A stretch of 64,000 nt of DNA from NCBI GenBank assembly GCA_949825045.1, contig OX463827.1, positions 2,626,501 to 2,690,500 on the forward strand, read 5' to 3'. Below the pieces are notes generated by a model. That model made no database searches and had not been told where the DNA came from. It was given only the letters and a program-made list of their open reading frames with translations. This document shows positions 52,601 through 62,859 of this stretch, piece after piece. This DNA comes from Argyresthia goedartella (taxonomy: Eukaryota; Arthropoda; Insecta; Lepidoptera; Argyresthiidae). Position 1 is the stretch's first letter. Each line of letters begins with the position of its first letter. Both the position numbers and the translations under genes were made by a program.

Positions 52601-52906
52601 CGTCAGTGTCACTCAGGACGTCGCCAGTGGTGGACGGTGTTTTTGATCACGTTACGCGGGTAAACAAGTTGTTCGGAGATGAAAAGTAAGTTGTTTTACT
52701 TGTTACTACCTGTTTAGAATACTTCATATTGTTTTATAGCATGTGTTTGAAGCGTGATTAGTAGAATAAATCACCAACACGTCATTAGTGTGTGCGAAAA
52801 GGGAACCGCCGCACAATGGCGTGGCGTGATGTACAATAGGTACAAACTTACGATGGTTATCTTTTCGCACAGACTTTACAGGATTCATCGTTTATTTTGT
52901 TTTTAG

Positions 52907-55102
52907 ATGAATCGACCAAGGAAGGGTGAAAAAGAAGAGGAGCGCATCCAGCGGCTTCTAGGAGAGATGTCTTCGTCGGAAACGGAAAAAAGCTCTGATA
53001 GTGATCATGACCCATTCAGTGATAGTGATGGAGCCTATGGAACAGACCATAATTTTGAACCGAACTTTAGTGATGTTTCAAGTAGCGAAGACGAGGAACT
53101 AAAACGTAAAACGATTAGGAGACAAAAACCTGAATTTAGTGACTCAAGCGACACCTCGGCAGAGTCAGATGGTGATTCTCAGACAAAAGCAGCAGTTCGC
53201 CTCGTAAGTCAAGGTGTCATCAAAACGCATGGTGACGAGCATAACAGGTCACTAAATTTAGCTGCCCCTCAAGAATCATCTGACTTGCCTAGAGCAGAAA
53301 GTCCATCAATATTAGTCAACGAAACTTTTGAAGAGCCTGCTGTATTCTATTCTCAGACCAAAGCACCGGAATCAGCGCTTGATGTTTGTGGGCTTTCTGA
53401 TCAAGCCGCTAATGTTAAAACTTTTGTCGTTCCTGCTGGAGCCGAAATACCAGAAATACTGGTTGATGTCGGTGATCAACCCGTTGATGCTGCTTCGGAT
53501 ACTCCCAATATAAATGCACAAGATGATAATAATGAATGGTCATGTACCACAGAACCGATCCCTGAATTCGATTTTGATTTTGCCTCACAGGGACTTCGGG
53601 TTGAACTTGCTGATAATACTAATCCGCTTGATATGTTTAAACTGATGTTCTCCGAAGAACTAATAGACTATCTCGTGGCCAGAACGAATGATTACGGTCA
53701 TCGATTGACTGACACAAATAGACCTCATACGAGGCACAGCCGAAACCAAGTCTTCCGCAATGTAACCAAGGACGAAATGTTAGCATTTTTGGGACTATGC
53801 TTACTACATGGGCAAATACAGGCACCAAACTTCCGGCAACTGTTCTCCTATTCTGACCCTCTAAATTATCACCCGATATTTCCTCATGCCATGTCGTCTC
53901 GAAGATTTCAGCAAATACTAAGGTGCTTATGTGTGGCGAACGTCAATGCAAAAAGCGAGAAAAAAGTCACAGACTTTCTGATGGCAATAACTGAAAATTT
54001 TCGTCGTGTTTATGGGCCAGGAAAAGAACTATCATTGGACGAATCACTGATTTTATTCAGAGGCAGATTACACTTCCGCCAGTACATAAAATCTAAGAAA
54101 GCGCGATATGGCATAAAGTTTTATGTGCTAACAACTGCAGACGGTTATGTTTTGAACATCTTTATGTACTGCGGCAAAGGAGATGAATCAACAAAGAAAT
54201 CTGATGAATCTACAAAGAAAACAGAAATGATTGTCATGAAACTTTTAAGGCCTTACCTGATGAAAGGCCACCATGTCTTCATGGACAACTTCTACAATGA
54301 TGTAGAACTAAGTCAAAAATTATTAGATCTGCGTACGCATACCAATGGCACGTTACGAAAAAATAGGAAAACCAATCCCAGATCACTGGTTACTAAGAAG
54401 TTGAAGAAGGGGGAACATTACTGGCTTCGTAAAAAACAAGTGTATGTTTCTGTCTGGCAAGACAAACGGCCTGTCCATGTCATAACAACCAGGAATCATC
54501 CCACAATGACTGAAGTTGCGAACAGATTTGGGAAATTATCGACAAAGCCAGTGGAAGTTGGAGAGTACAACAAATATATGGGGGGAATCGATCGTAAAGA
54601 TCAAATGGTTGCATACTACTCGTCACCGCAAAAAACCATTCGTTGGTACAAAAAAGTATTCTTCCATTTGCTAGACATATGTGTTTGGAATGCTTTTTAT
54701 GTGTTCAAAAAGTACTTCAAGGATGACGTCAAGTACAGCTTTCTGGCATTTCGAGAGGAACTTATAAAGCAAATGATAAAGCTGGACAACAACACGAAAG
54801 GCACAGAATTGTTGAAAAAAGGAAGCATTTTTTCCAGTAGACGCACAGAATATACAAATAAACCACAGACACAGAGAACTGAGAACCCGGGACCCTCAAA
54901 ACAAGTTGCTGAAAATCATTGGCCAGAAGACATTCCCCCATCTGAAAATTCAAAGAGAAAGCTAAAATACCTCAACTGCAGTCTTTGTTACAAGAAGAAG
55001 AAACGTAAAGAGACCAGGTATAGATGCAAAGGATGCACGGCTAAGACTCCTCTTTGTGCTACGTGTTTTGAAGAATGGCATCTATTGTATTCAACAAATT
55101 AA
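52907..55102 (+). CDS. piggyBac transposase, intact
   Basis: Open for 731 codons from ATG (MNRPRKGEKEEERIQ). The first 220 residues are acidic and Ser-rich. The catalytic DDD set is in place: LSLDESLILF (Asp about 378), FMDNFYND (about 460) and MGGIDRKDQM (about 562). The C-terminus is a Cys-rich zinc domain (CSLCYKKKK, CKGCTAKTPLCATC). It would excise and insert DNA at TTAA. An upstream donor (aaaagtaagt, about 52682) and an acceptor (tttgtttttag) ending at 52906 suggest a 5' UTR intron placed just before the start. It differs strongly from the piggyBac gene at 43097-45281, so the two are separate lineages. Confidence 0.95.
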   Translation: MNRPRKGEKEEERIQRLLGEMSSSETEKSSDSDHDPFSDSDGAYGTDHNFEPNFSDVSSSEDEELKRKTIRRQKPEFSDSSDTSAESDGDSQTKAAVRLVSQGVIKTHGDEHNRSLNLAAPQESSDLPRAESPSILVNETFEEPAVFYSQTKAPESALDVCGLSDQAANVKTFVVPAGAEIPEILVDVGDQPVDAASDTPNINAQDDNNEWSCTTEPIPEFDFDFASQGLRVELADNTNPLDMFKLMFSEELIDYLVARTNDYGHRLTDTNRPHTRHSRNQVFRNVTKDEMLAFLGLCLLHGQIQAPNFRQLFSYSDPLNYHPIFPHAMSSRRFQQILRCLCVANVNAKSEKKVTDFLMAITENFRRVYGPGKELSLDESLILFRGRLHFRQYIKSKKARYGIKFYVLTTADGYVLNIFMYCGKGDESTKKSDESTKKTEMIVMKLLRPYLMKGHHVFMDNFYNDVELSQKLLDLRTHTNGTLRKNRKTNPRSLVTKKLKKGEHYWLRKKQVYVSVWQDKRPVHVITTRNHPTMTEVANRFGKLSTKPVEVGEYNKYMGGIDRKDQMVAYYSSPQKTIRWYKKVFFHLLDICVWNAFYVFKKYFKDDVKYSFLAFREELIKQMIKLDNNTKGTELLKKGSIFSSRRTEYTNKPQTQRTENPGPSKQVAENHWPEDIPPSENSKRKLKYLNCSLCYKKKKRKETRYRCKGCTAKTPLCATCFEEWHLLYSTN

Positions 55103-55132
55103 TGGTTAGCTTATAAGTTGTTGATTTTTACA

Positions 55133-55570
55133 GATATAAAATTGATCTCATTAGAACTGTACACTGTTCATTATAATTCCTAATAATATAAGACTGTTGT
55201 CACTTGTTTAGTTATTTACATTTTGATATAAAAATTAATCTCATTAGAACTGTGCACCGTTCATTGTTATTCCTAATAATATAAGACTGATGTCACTTAT
55301 TTAGATATTTACATTTTGATATAAAACTTTATCTCATTAGAACTGTACACTGTTCATTGTTATTCATAATAATCTAAGACTGATGTCTCTTGTGTCGTTA
55401 TTTACATTTATATACTATAAACAAATATATCTCATTATAACTGTAGAGCTTGTCTAAGCTCAAATGACGCGCCCCACCACCTCATTGCGTCATTTGAGCT
55501 TAGACAAGCTCTACACTGTTCATTGTTATTTCTAATAATACAAGACTGATGTCTCTTGTTTCGTTATTTA
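55133..55570 (+). repeat. tandem repeats in the piggyBac 3' region
   Basis: Four units of roughly 100 bp each contain atctcattagaactgtacac, tgttcattgttattcctaat, aatataagactgatgtcact and ttatttacatttt. The fourth unit is interrupted by the MITE at 55446-55511. Confidence 0.8.
55446..55511. mobile_element. 66-bp palindromic MITE with TA duplication
   Basis: Two perfect 25-base inverted arms beginning GAGCTTGTCTAAGC enclose a 16-base spacer (gccccaccacctcatt). TA flanks both sides. The neighbouring tandem units (aactgtacactgttc) show the uninterrupted site, proving insertion at TA. This is the size and form of a minimal Tc1/mariner-type MITE. Confidence 0.8.
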
Positions 55571-56103
55571 GAAATGGATGGCTTATATGTTCAACAACTT
55601 GATTATGACAATTGATCTCACTGGAGCAGTGTGATATTGAACTTTTTTGTTTAAAACCTAATTATGTTTTGAAAATTATAACTAGAGCCAAATAAATAAG
55701 ATTAGTGTTTAAGTTTGTCTTTCTGTAATGAACGAAAATGTTTCCTATTATGATTAAAATGAAAATAATAAACAAGTAATTTCATTTGTTTTACATCCCC
55801 TTATACTAACTGTTATATCCGTACTGACATCTCCTACCACGGCAACAACGTATTGGCATGACAGTACGGCTATAACTGTACTACTGTCATAACCGTACTG
55901 ATTTTCTCTAAGTATTAATTTGATGAGTGAAGTGACAGTCCTGTAATAACCGTATTACTGCTATAACCGAACTGTCATTTGCAAATGTATTTTTGTGTTA
56001 TAAGGTGGCAGTACGGCTTTGACAGGGGTTTTGGTTTGTATGAAGATTTTTACTGCTTATCTTCGAAGTCGAGCTAGTGAGGTACCGCCCCGGAACGTGT
56101 TAA

Positions 56104-56428
56104 ATGAATAAAGTGGTAAGTTCGATGATTTTTTCTGTGCCATTTCCTATTGATTTAACATTTGAATACCTACACGTCATTGTGTAGGAACGTGTGTAAT
56201 GCTAAAACTCGATTGAAGTATTTTAAACAGATTCGAAAGATGCCATCAACTGAACCGAACAAGAACTGTCTTATGTCGCCGTCAGTTTTCTTGTTAGTTA
56301 GTTAGTCTAGACGCCTTCATAATGAAACCGACCGACCTGTGGTCCTACTGCCTCCTGCCTCCTACTCAACAACAAAAGGCAAATAGTTGGTTGTGTGCGA
56401 CGTGTGACGCGACAACATATATTATATA
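56104..56428. other. no gene recognised; probable 3' flank of the WDR89-like gene
   Basis: The stretch lies downstream (minus strand) of the terminal exon ending at 56429. No convincing polyadenylation site or gene was identified. Confidence 0.4.
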
Positions 56429-56566
56429 TTAGTAAGGCTTGTGTCTGTTGAGCCGCAGCTTGTCCAGCGACGCAGTCAGCTTGCTGCCGAGCGTCCCCGC
56501 CGGCACGCGGCCGCGTCTCCAGGCGCTGAGGAGTCCGGCCTCACCCGCCGTGATGAGCACGTCGTT
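56429..56566 (-). CDS. WDR89-like gene, terminal exon
   Basis: On the minus strand an acceptor (ctcgcttgcag) precedes 138 bases encoding NDVLITAGEAGLLSAWRRGR and a basic tail ending NRHKPY, then TAA. VLITAGEAGLLSAW is the last WD-repeat strand, matching the final repeat of WDR89 (LLTGGEDAQLLLW). WD proteins fold as propeller scaffolds. The exon starts on a codon boundary and joins in frame to 57976-57874. The acceptor abuts an AGTC microsatellite at 56577-56613. Confidence 0.75.
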   Translation of the reverse strand, partial: NDVLITAGEAGLLSAWRRGRVPAGTLGSKLTASLDKLRLNRHKPY

Positions 56567-56576
56567 CTGCAAGCGA

Positions 56577-56613
56577 GCCAGTCAGTCAGTCAGTCAGTCA
56601 GTCAGTTAGTCAG
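56577..56613. repeat. AGTC microsatellite
   Basis: About nine copies of the tetranucleotide AGTC, with one TTAG interruption, lie next to the acceptor of the WDR89-like terminal exon. Confidence 0.9.
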
Positions 56614-57174
56614 CCGGTGCATCCCACATACGGGGTAGTCGACTTTTGCCAAACGTTCTTTTGACGCGGTATTCAATTCTAATTAATTTTGCGAGTATGC
56701 TTTTGGTACACTTACGATTCTACGGTTGAACCAGCAGTTCGCAACAAAATTGTAGGACAGAAAATACGGATCGGTATGAAAAAAGTCGTTTACGGGTGGA
56801 CTTGGATATTAAACTTTTGAACTTACTGCTTTGACGAAATTTTAAATTCCAAATGTATCAGTCACATAATAGTAGCTTATGTGACTGCTACATAATGGAG
56901 GGCATCAATACTCGAGACTGGGTTTATGAAACGAGCCGAAGGCGAGTTTCATAATAATATCGCTCGAGAGTTTTAAAATGTATAGTTACATACCTACACT
57001 AGTTTATCTACACACATATCATAAGCTCTCTTTGATGTGTTCAGGAACCGCATGTTTGACCGGCATTGTGGCTCTGCAGTTGTTTAGCTTGTTCTGTAGC
57101 ACCAACATCACCGATAAACTAGGGGTGGCACGCAGGCGGGCGTCGGCGTTCAAAATTTGAATGTCATAATATGT
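56614..57174 (-). other. intron of the WDR89-like gene
   Basis: AT-rich sequence with no further exon or repeat end recognised. Confidence 0.5.
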
Positions 57175-57585
57175 AGAAAAACCGGTCAAGTGCGAGTCTA
57201 AATCGCGCACGAAGGGTTCCGTACCACCGTTCAATGGAAGCGATGGTGTGGAGTGAATAGTTTGGATTTCACACAGCAAAATATTGTTTACAAAGTTATT
57301 GGTGCGGTCACTTTCACACTCCATGTACGTAACCAGGTGCATCCATAAGTTTGTATGTGGTATTGAAAGAATTGTTGTATGGGAGCCCCCTTAAATATTT
57401 CTTTTATCCTGTTTTTTAGTATTTATTGTTATAGCGGGAACTGAAATACATAATCTGTGAAAATTTCAACTCTCTAGCTAGCTAGGTTCTTGAGATACAG
57501 CATGGTGACAGACGGACGGACGGACAGCGGAGTCTTAGTAATAGGGTCCCGTTTGGAACCCTTCGGGTACGGAACCCTAAAAATT
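57175..57585 (+). repeat. lepidopteran interspersed repeat, second copy
   Basis: Begins accggtcaagtgcgagtcta, contains acgaagggttccgtacc, gacggacggacggacagcgg and agtcttagtaatagggtccc, and ends gggtacggaaccctaaaaa. It is related to 45330-45820. An internal stretch (tgtttacaaagttattggtg, ccatgtacgtaaccaggtgc) is shared with 63170-63250. Confidence 0.75.
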
Positions 57586-57614
57586 ACACATTATGGTCAT
57601 AATGTGTAATTTTT
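57579..57614. repeat. perfect 17-bp inverted repeat with 2-base centre
   Basis: AAAAATTACACATTATG and its exact reverse complement flank GT. It lies at the join between the interspersed repeat and a second repeat (57590-57705) that recurs at 31870-32000. Confidence 0.8.
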
Positions 57615-57873
57615 CAGATAAGAAATGAGTTATTACCAAGTAGTTTAACATAATGCTGTACGTAACGTGCGGTTTTTGTACGCAGTAAAGAGGGTTTATG
57701 ATACGTGTGTAGATAAACGACTATAATGTAATGGTCTGTGGCACACACAGTATGGGTAGACATCTCGTTGCCTGTGACTGGCCTGTGCCGTGGGTAACAT
57801 TAATGTAAACAATGACGTCACACACATACATAGAAACATCGACTGCGATTTAAAATAAGAACATGGCACTTAC

Positions 57874-57976
57874 ATAATTGTCGTACCAGCAGCATCTGAC
57901 TATTTGTTTGTTTTCTCTGAAATGTGTGCTCGGCGACAGCTTCTTATCCGCTATCGCTACCGACCTCAGGCATTCT
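57874..57976 (-). CDS. WDR89-like gene, internal exon
   Basis: An acceptor (ttttgttccag) and a GTAAGT donor bracket 103 bases: one base completing a Gly codon, then 34 codons (ECLRSVAIADKKLSPSTHF, ENKQIVRCCWYDNY). IVRCCWYDNYNDVLITAGE across the junction matches the WDR89 pattern VRSFCWN...LLTGGED. Phases agree with the exons on both sides. Confidence 0.75.
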
Positions 57977-58603
57977 CTGGAACAAAACATTCATTCTTTA
58001 GTATAATCAACATAACGGCTCACTCGCACAATCCACCTTTGAAGCCTGTGGAAAATGTTTAGAAAATGCTTTTTCCGTAAAACGTACCTTTCGAAAAAAT
58101 GTACCTTGCTTAAATTTTTTGTCGGTTGTTTTTTATTTATTTATTTAGTTAGATATAATAATGTATTTAGACTAATACAAGGTATTTTTGATCCTATATG
58201 ATTTAAGGTATCATTATAAAATAATTTCATAATGATTCAAAGATTTTTACTTCTTACTTTAATCCATAAATGCGTTTGACATTTTTACTCTATATTCTAT
58301 GTCAGTATTTTGCAAAAATCCAGCTATATAAGGATCAACCACACGGCCACGTGGGTCATGTTATATGCGAATTATCACATTACAAATGACCGTTGGAACA
58401 ATAGCATGGTTGTTACGCATTGCTGAATCACAAATTCGCTGAATTTTCTAGGTTTTCCATACATATTTTACAAATATTCCAGGGAGGTTAGGTTTAAATA
58501 AAGAACACTTTGTTTTACATGAAATATATATTTTTTAAAGTTGACTATCAAAGATCAGCATTGAGAAACGTTGGAAAACAATAATAACGTGAACTATAGA
58601 CTA
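57977..58603 (-). other. intron of the WDR89-like gene
   Basis: AT-rich, with no repeat ends or exons recognised before the DNA element at 58604. Confidence 0.5.
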
Positions 58604-59832
58604 CAGGGTGTTCGGCAGAACGTTTTTCACAGAAAAATGGGGGGTAGGTGGGGTCATTTGCTATCTCCTCAGCCCAAAAGATTTGGCCTAGGCCCAAATA
58701 TTTTTTTTATATGATTATTTTTAATTTTTTTAGAATTTTGTCACTTTCATAACTTTAAACTCCTAAGAACTTTTTTTTTATGAGTAGACCTTATTTTGTT
58801 TCTTTTTATTATAATCTCAATGATTGGTAGGTCCTGTTAAAATTAATATTTGTTGCAGGTTATTGCTAGAAAGAAAGTAAAAAAAAACAAACATGAAAAA
58901 AGAGTTTTTCTTTTTTTTTAAGCTTGACTTCGTGTTGAATTTAAAAAAAAACTAAAAGTGATGGAAGACTTCTGATTTTTTTAAAACATCTCTAAAGTGT
59001 GAGCTTTCTAGCAGTATGACGTTTGTTTTGATATCTGTGTCCTAACCAGAATTATTCATTGTTATGTACCTAGACGCACCATTTCAACGAAATTCCACTT
59101 ATGTGGGAAGTTAAAGGTTTTGCGATATTTATCAATGCAATAGACAAAATAATGAAACGGCTATTACTAAAATGTTACACAAAGCAAAAAATAATTATTT
59201 TCATTCTTGCATAGTCACAAGGGCTTCACTCTCTAAAGGAAGCGCCCGACGCGGCGTTGACGCCGGCGGCGCGTAGCTTCACAAAGGAGGTAACAATGAT
59301 AATGTTTCACTCTAGCTCACTCATGTCATATCTTCTCTCTCTTTCGGAGCATCGCTGGCGGCTACTCAACTTTTCAGCCAATTTTAGTCGAGACTTAGCT
59401 GCCTCTACGATCTGACGTTCTCTCTGCGCTTGCGCTTGTTTTTGTTGAATTCGTTTTGTTATTGTTATCAATCATTAAGTGAAGTTTTTGTTATTCTTGA
59501 TAAGTTCGTTTGCTAGTGCAATGGCTCAATTTACCAACGAGGAATATGCAGACATGTTATTAGCGTATGGCAGCGCTAACAGCAATTCACACGAAGCCCG
59601 TAGAATTTATCAGGAACGTTATCCCAACCGAAAGAAACAAAATAAGGTCTACTCATAAAAAAAAAGTTCTTAGGAGTTTAAAGTTATGAAAGTGACAAAA
59701 TTCTAAAAAAATTAAAAATAATCATATAAAAAAAATATTTGGGCCTAGGCCAAATCTTTTGGGCTGAGGAGATAGCAAATGACCCCACCTACCCCCCATT
59801 TTTCTGTGAAAAACGTTCTGCCGAACACCCTG
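58604..59832 (+). mobile_element. DNA transposon derivative with about 200-bp inverted repeats and TA duplication
   Basis: The left end (58604-58806) and right end (59631-59832) are near-perfect inverted repeats starting CAGGGTGTTCGGCAGAACG. TA flanks both sides (58602-58603 and 59833-59834). Inside is a short ORF with a DUF4817-like helix-turn-helix, preceded by a GC-richer, promoter-like stretch. No catalytic domain is encoded, so this is a non-autonomous derivative, probably of a TA-targeting superfamily. Confidence 0.8.
59521..59658 (+). CDS. DUF4817-like helix-turn-helix remnant (45 residues)
   Basis: ATG at 59521 gives MAQFTNEEYADMLLAYGSAN, then SHEARRIYQERYPNR, and stops at 59658. The pattern TNEEYADML..YG....N..EARR.Y.ERYPNR is the DUF4817 signature found at the N-terminus of arthropod transposase-like proteins. 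The last residues run into the right inverted repeat, so the protein is cut short by an internal deletion. If expressed it might bind the element ends. Confidence 0.65.
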   Translation: MAQFTNEEYADMLLAYGSANSNSHEARRIYQERYPNRKKQNKVYS

Positions 59833-59987
59833 TATAATATCCTTTACATACGATAAAACAATCTGAAAAGATATAAACAAACAAATTTAACACATATTAT
59901 AATATGACAGTAAAATATTTAAAGATGAGATCTACATTTCTATGAAATGTAATGTAGTTTAATGAATCACATTACTGCGTATACCCT

Positions 59988-60227
59988 CTACTTTTTATGA
60001 ACCGTATTTAGCTGCTCATCAAGACTCTCAAGACCTTTCTGGTATTCGATCGCTAGCTTCCTCTTTTTTTCATACAACTCTTTAATTAAATCTCGCGATC
60101 TCTTCTTGTTTTCTGCGGTTTTTAACGCATTTTTGTCTTTTTTTTTCTGTTCCTCGAGATGTTCCATGTAACGTGATCGTGCATTTCTGGCATATTTACA
60201 AACTTCACGGGAATTGTATACCAGCAA
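59988..60227 (-). CDS. Lys/Glu-rich coiled-coil fragment, unidentified
   Basis: A minus-strand frame of 79 codons reads REVCKYARNARSRYMEHLEE, then Lys-rich helix (KKRSRDLIKELYEKKRKL) and ends EQLNTVHKK. The heptad-like charge pattern suggests a coiled coil. This kind of tail occurs at the C-terminus of several transposon-derived proteins, but I cannot name the family. No upstream exon was identified. Confidence 0.35.
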   Translation of the reverse strand: MLVYNSREVCKYARNARSRYMEHLEEQKKKDKNALKTAENKKRSRDLIKELYEKKRKLAIEYQKGLESLDEQLNTVHKK

Positions 60228-61095
60228 TAGTAATGAATCATTTTTGAGGAAAAAAAAAATTTAAGCGACTTGAGAGAATAGAGGAAATTCTCAATTCCAT
60301 TTACATATTAAAAAATCGGTTCGGCAGCAAGTACCGTACAAGCAACTTCTCTTGAGAAGAATTCTTTTTTTTAATGTTTCGATACCTAGAAAATCATTTG
60401 AGAATTATTACTGGAATATCTAGCGACGTTCCTACCTATCCCACCTCTCCGATCCCTACCTGTCCTTAATGCGATGAACGCTTCACGTATTTCCTTATCT
60501 ACACCTAAAATTCCCACTCAATTAATTCTCATATAATTACTATATAGCACTATCTATCTAGATTAAACAAATGCATAGGCATTCTGATGAATATCTATTT
60601 CAACTCTACGAATCCATCCTTTTATTAGCTTACTTTTATCAGCTTGAAATTTATAATGACTCAGAACAATTTGAATCATACAATTATTAAACGATTCGAA
60701 AGAAATTATAATAAACGAATCAATTAAAAAACAATTTTTTAACATTACACAATAATTAATAAATTTTATCGAATTTAAAGAATTTTCACGAAAAAGATGA
60801 CGTCATAGTGGGTCCGCCATTTTGAATTTTAAAAAACTGATGAAAGATTCGAAACCAGCACCCTCAAAAACCCACATCTACCCCTCAATACTTGGAATTA
60901 CATACAAAATTAACGTTGCGTGTTCAAAAAAGTCAGTTTTTTACAAATAAAAAACGAACCGCTGGACCGATTTTTTCTAGACTCCTTTCAGATCTAAGTC
61001 ATGACGTGGCGTATCGATTGATATGGTCACCAAGCGATTCGGTCCAGTAGTTATTGAGAAAACGAATTCCATAATTTTGATCACGTACATACGTA

Positions 61096-61133
<38 letters not shown>

Positions 61134-61849
61134 TCACTCTAAAAATGATTGCAAATGATTCTCCAGGTCTTAAAACGTAAAGAAAACACAAAATTACCTA
61201 TTTCAATTTTCAGACCTATTATAATAACTTCTCAAGAGAAGTTAAAAAATGTGTTGAAGTAAATAACATAATTCTTCAAAGATCAATTGACAATTAGATT
61301 GGGAATGTTAGATAATAAAATGAACAAAATTGAATAAAACTGAAGTTCGAAAAAGAATTTGAACACTGTAAAGTAAAAAATTAAAATGCATTCAAAGCAA
61401 ATAAATAACCTGTTGTTTTTATATTTTAAATTACAAATAGAATTTGTTGAATCGGTGTTAAAACATAAAAATTTAAACACTGATAAATATAGTAATAATT
61501 GTGTTGTTGTGTATTGTCTAATCAAATGCAAAAGAAAGAGTTTTTTTTTAATTTTTAATGTTTGGCACATATAGTTTTTTCTAATTGACAAAAGAATAAT
61601 ATAAATATTCAATCAAAACAAAAATATTCAAATTCATACCAATATTTTTCAGATTTAGTTTCAAGTCAGTTCCATTTTTCGTAATTATTGCAAAAAAAAC
61701 ATGTTAAGAAAATTCCAGAGAATTTCGGAAATTCCCTGACTTTTCCCTGACTATTCCAGGAGAAAAAAATTCCCCTGACTTTTCCCGGTTATCCCTGTTT
61801 CCCATATGCGTAACAAACCTGAATAGAGAACGCAACAATGAAGGTCAAC
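60228..61849. other. no gene recognised; intronic repeats and CA microsatellite
   Basis: The 60845-61240 part (cgaaccgctggaccgatttt, tcggtccagtagttattgag) resembles a common insect interspersed repeat. It contains a (CA)n run at 61097-61128 and ends in a small hairpin (aacttctcaagagaagtt near 61228). The rest is AT-rich and lies in a WDR89-like intron. Confidence 0.5.
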
Positions 61850-62545
61850 ATTGTACGTCGAAGGCTCGATGCCGCCCGACATTGTGCGGTGAAGGCTCGA
61901 TGCCGCCCAAATTTGTGCGGCGAAGGCTCGATGCCGCCCAACTTTGTGCGGCGAAGGCTTGAAGCCGCCCAACTTTGTGCGGCGAAGGCTCGATGCCGCC
62001 CAACTTTGTGCGGCGAAGGCTCGATGCCGCCCAACTTTGTGCGGCGAAGGCTCGACGCCTAACTTTGTGCGGCGAAGGCTCGACGCCCAACTTTGGGCGG
62101 CCAAGGCTCGATGCCGCCCAACTTTTTGCGGCGAAGGTTCGATGCCGCCCAACTTTGTGCGACGAAGGCTCGAAGCCGCCCAACTTTGTGCGGCGAAGGC
62201 TCTATGCCGCCCAACTTTGTGCGGCGAAGGCTCGATGCCGCCCAACTTTGTGCGGCGAAGGCTCGATGCCACCCAACTTTGTGCGGCGAAGGCTCGACGC
62301 CCAACTTTGTGCGGCGAAGGCTCGAAGCCGCCCAACTTTGTGCGGCGAAGGCTCTATGCCGCCCAACTTTGTGCGGCGAAGGCTCGATGCCGCCCAACTT
62401 TGTGCGGCGAAGGCTCGATGCCACCCAACTTTGAGCGGCGAAGGCTCGACGCCCAACTTTGTGCGGCGAAGGCTCGACGCCCAACTTTGTGCGGCGAAGG
62501 CTCGACGCCCAACTTTGTGCGGCGAAGGCTCGACGCCCAACATTT
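61850..62545. repeat. minisatellite with mixed 31-bp and 28-bp units
   Basis: More than 20 head-to-tail copies contain gcggcgaaggctcgatgccg followed by cccaactttgt. A shorter form lacks three bases (ctcgacgcccaactttgt). Short units cluster at about 62040-62090 and 62430-62545. The array is GC-rich, unlike its surroundings. Several frames on both strands stay open through it, which is a by-product of the repeat. Confidence 0.95.
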
Positions 62546-62615
62546 ACCGTCATATCCCTAACGGAACAGTGTGTCGGCGTCTAACGTATTAAGAAATGAG
62601 CAATCAATGACTTAC

Positions 62616-62707
62616 CCATCCCCGCCGTTTGAGCCGGCCAGGACCAAGGGAGTTCCGTCCGAACACATAAACGTATCCACCAAGTAGCAGTCGTCTCCTT
62701 TACTGCG
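62616..62707 (-). CDS. WDR89-like gene, internal exon
   Basis: An acceptor (tatctcttacag) and a GTAAGT donor enclose 92 bases: 30 codons (RSKGDDCYLVDTFMCSDGTP, LVLAGSNGGD) plus two bases of a Gly codon. LVLAGSNGG is a WD-repeat strand, matching the WDR89 region LHVIGGTNKG. The exon joins in phase to 57976 and to 63458. The minisatellite at 61850-62545 lies in the intron 71 bases away. Confidence 0.75.
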
Positions 62708-62859
62708 CTGTAAGAGATACACAATATCGTATGTTAGATAATTGATTTAACATGACGAGCTTATCTTATATAGAGAAGGGCTTTCTTCCAGCAAACTAAG
62801 GTTGGATAGGAGTAGTAGAAGTTATTTTTTGAGCTGGGGTAGACCTAAACCTACTTGCC

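Larger units (their letters stand above)
52295..56099 (+). mobile_element. complete piggyBac-type DNA transposon (3805 bp)
   Basis: Terminal inverted repeats (CACGATCCGGGGCGGTA left, and CACGTTCCGGGGCGGTA as the reverse complement of the right end) differ at one base. Both are flanked by TTAA (52291-52294 and 56100-56103). A single intact transposase frame lies between them, so the element could be autonomous. Subterminal regions are rich in GACAGTACGG-type motifs. The 3' UTR has tandem repeats and an inserted palindromic MITE. Confidence 0.95.

Noticed and set aside
61850..62545. CRISPR-like regular repeat array
   Set aside because: The units are contiguous with no unique spacers, the genome is eukaryotic and no cas genes are present. 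The other arrays (3829, 49481, 51530) are also simple tandem repeats.
61751..62592. Long open frames of up to 205 codons on both strands through the minisatellite
   Set aside because: They overlap one another in several frames and only translate the repeat unit. No conserved protein sequence is present.
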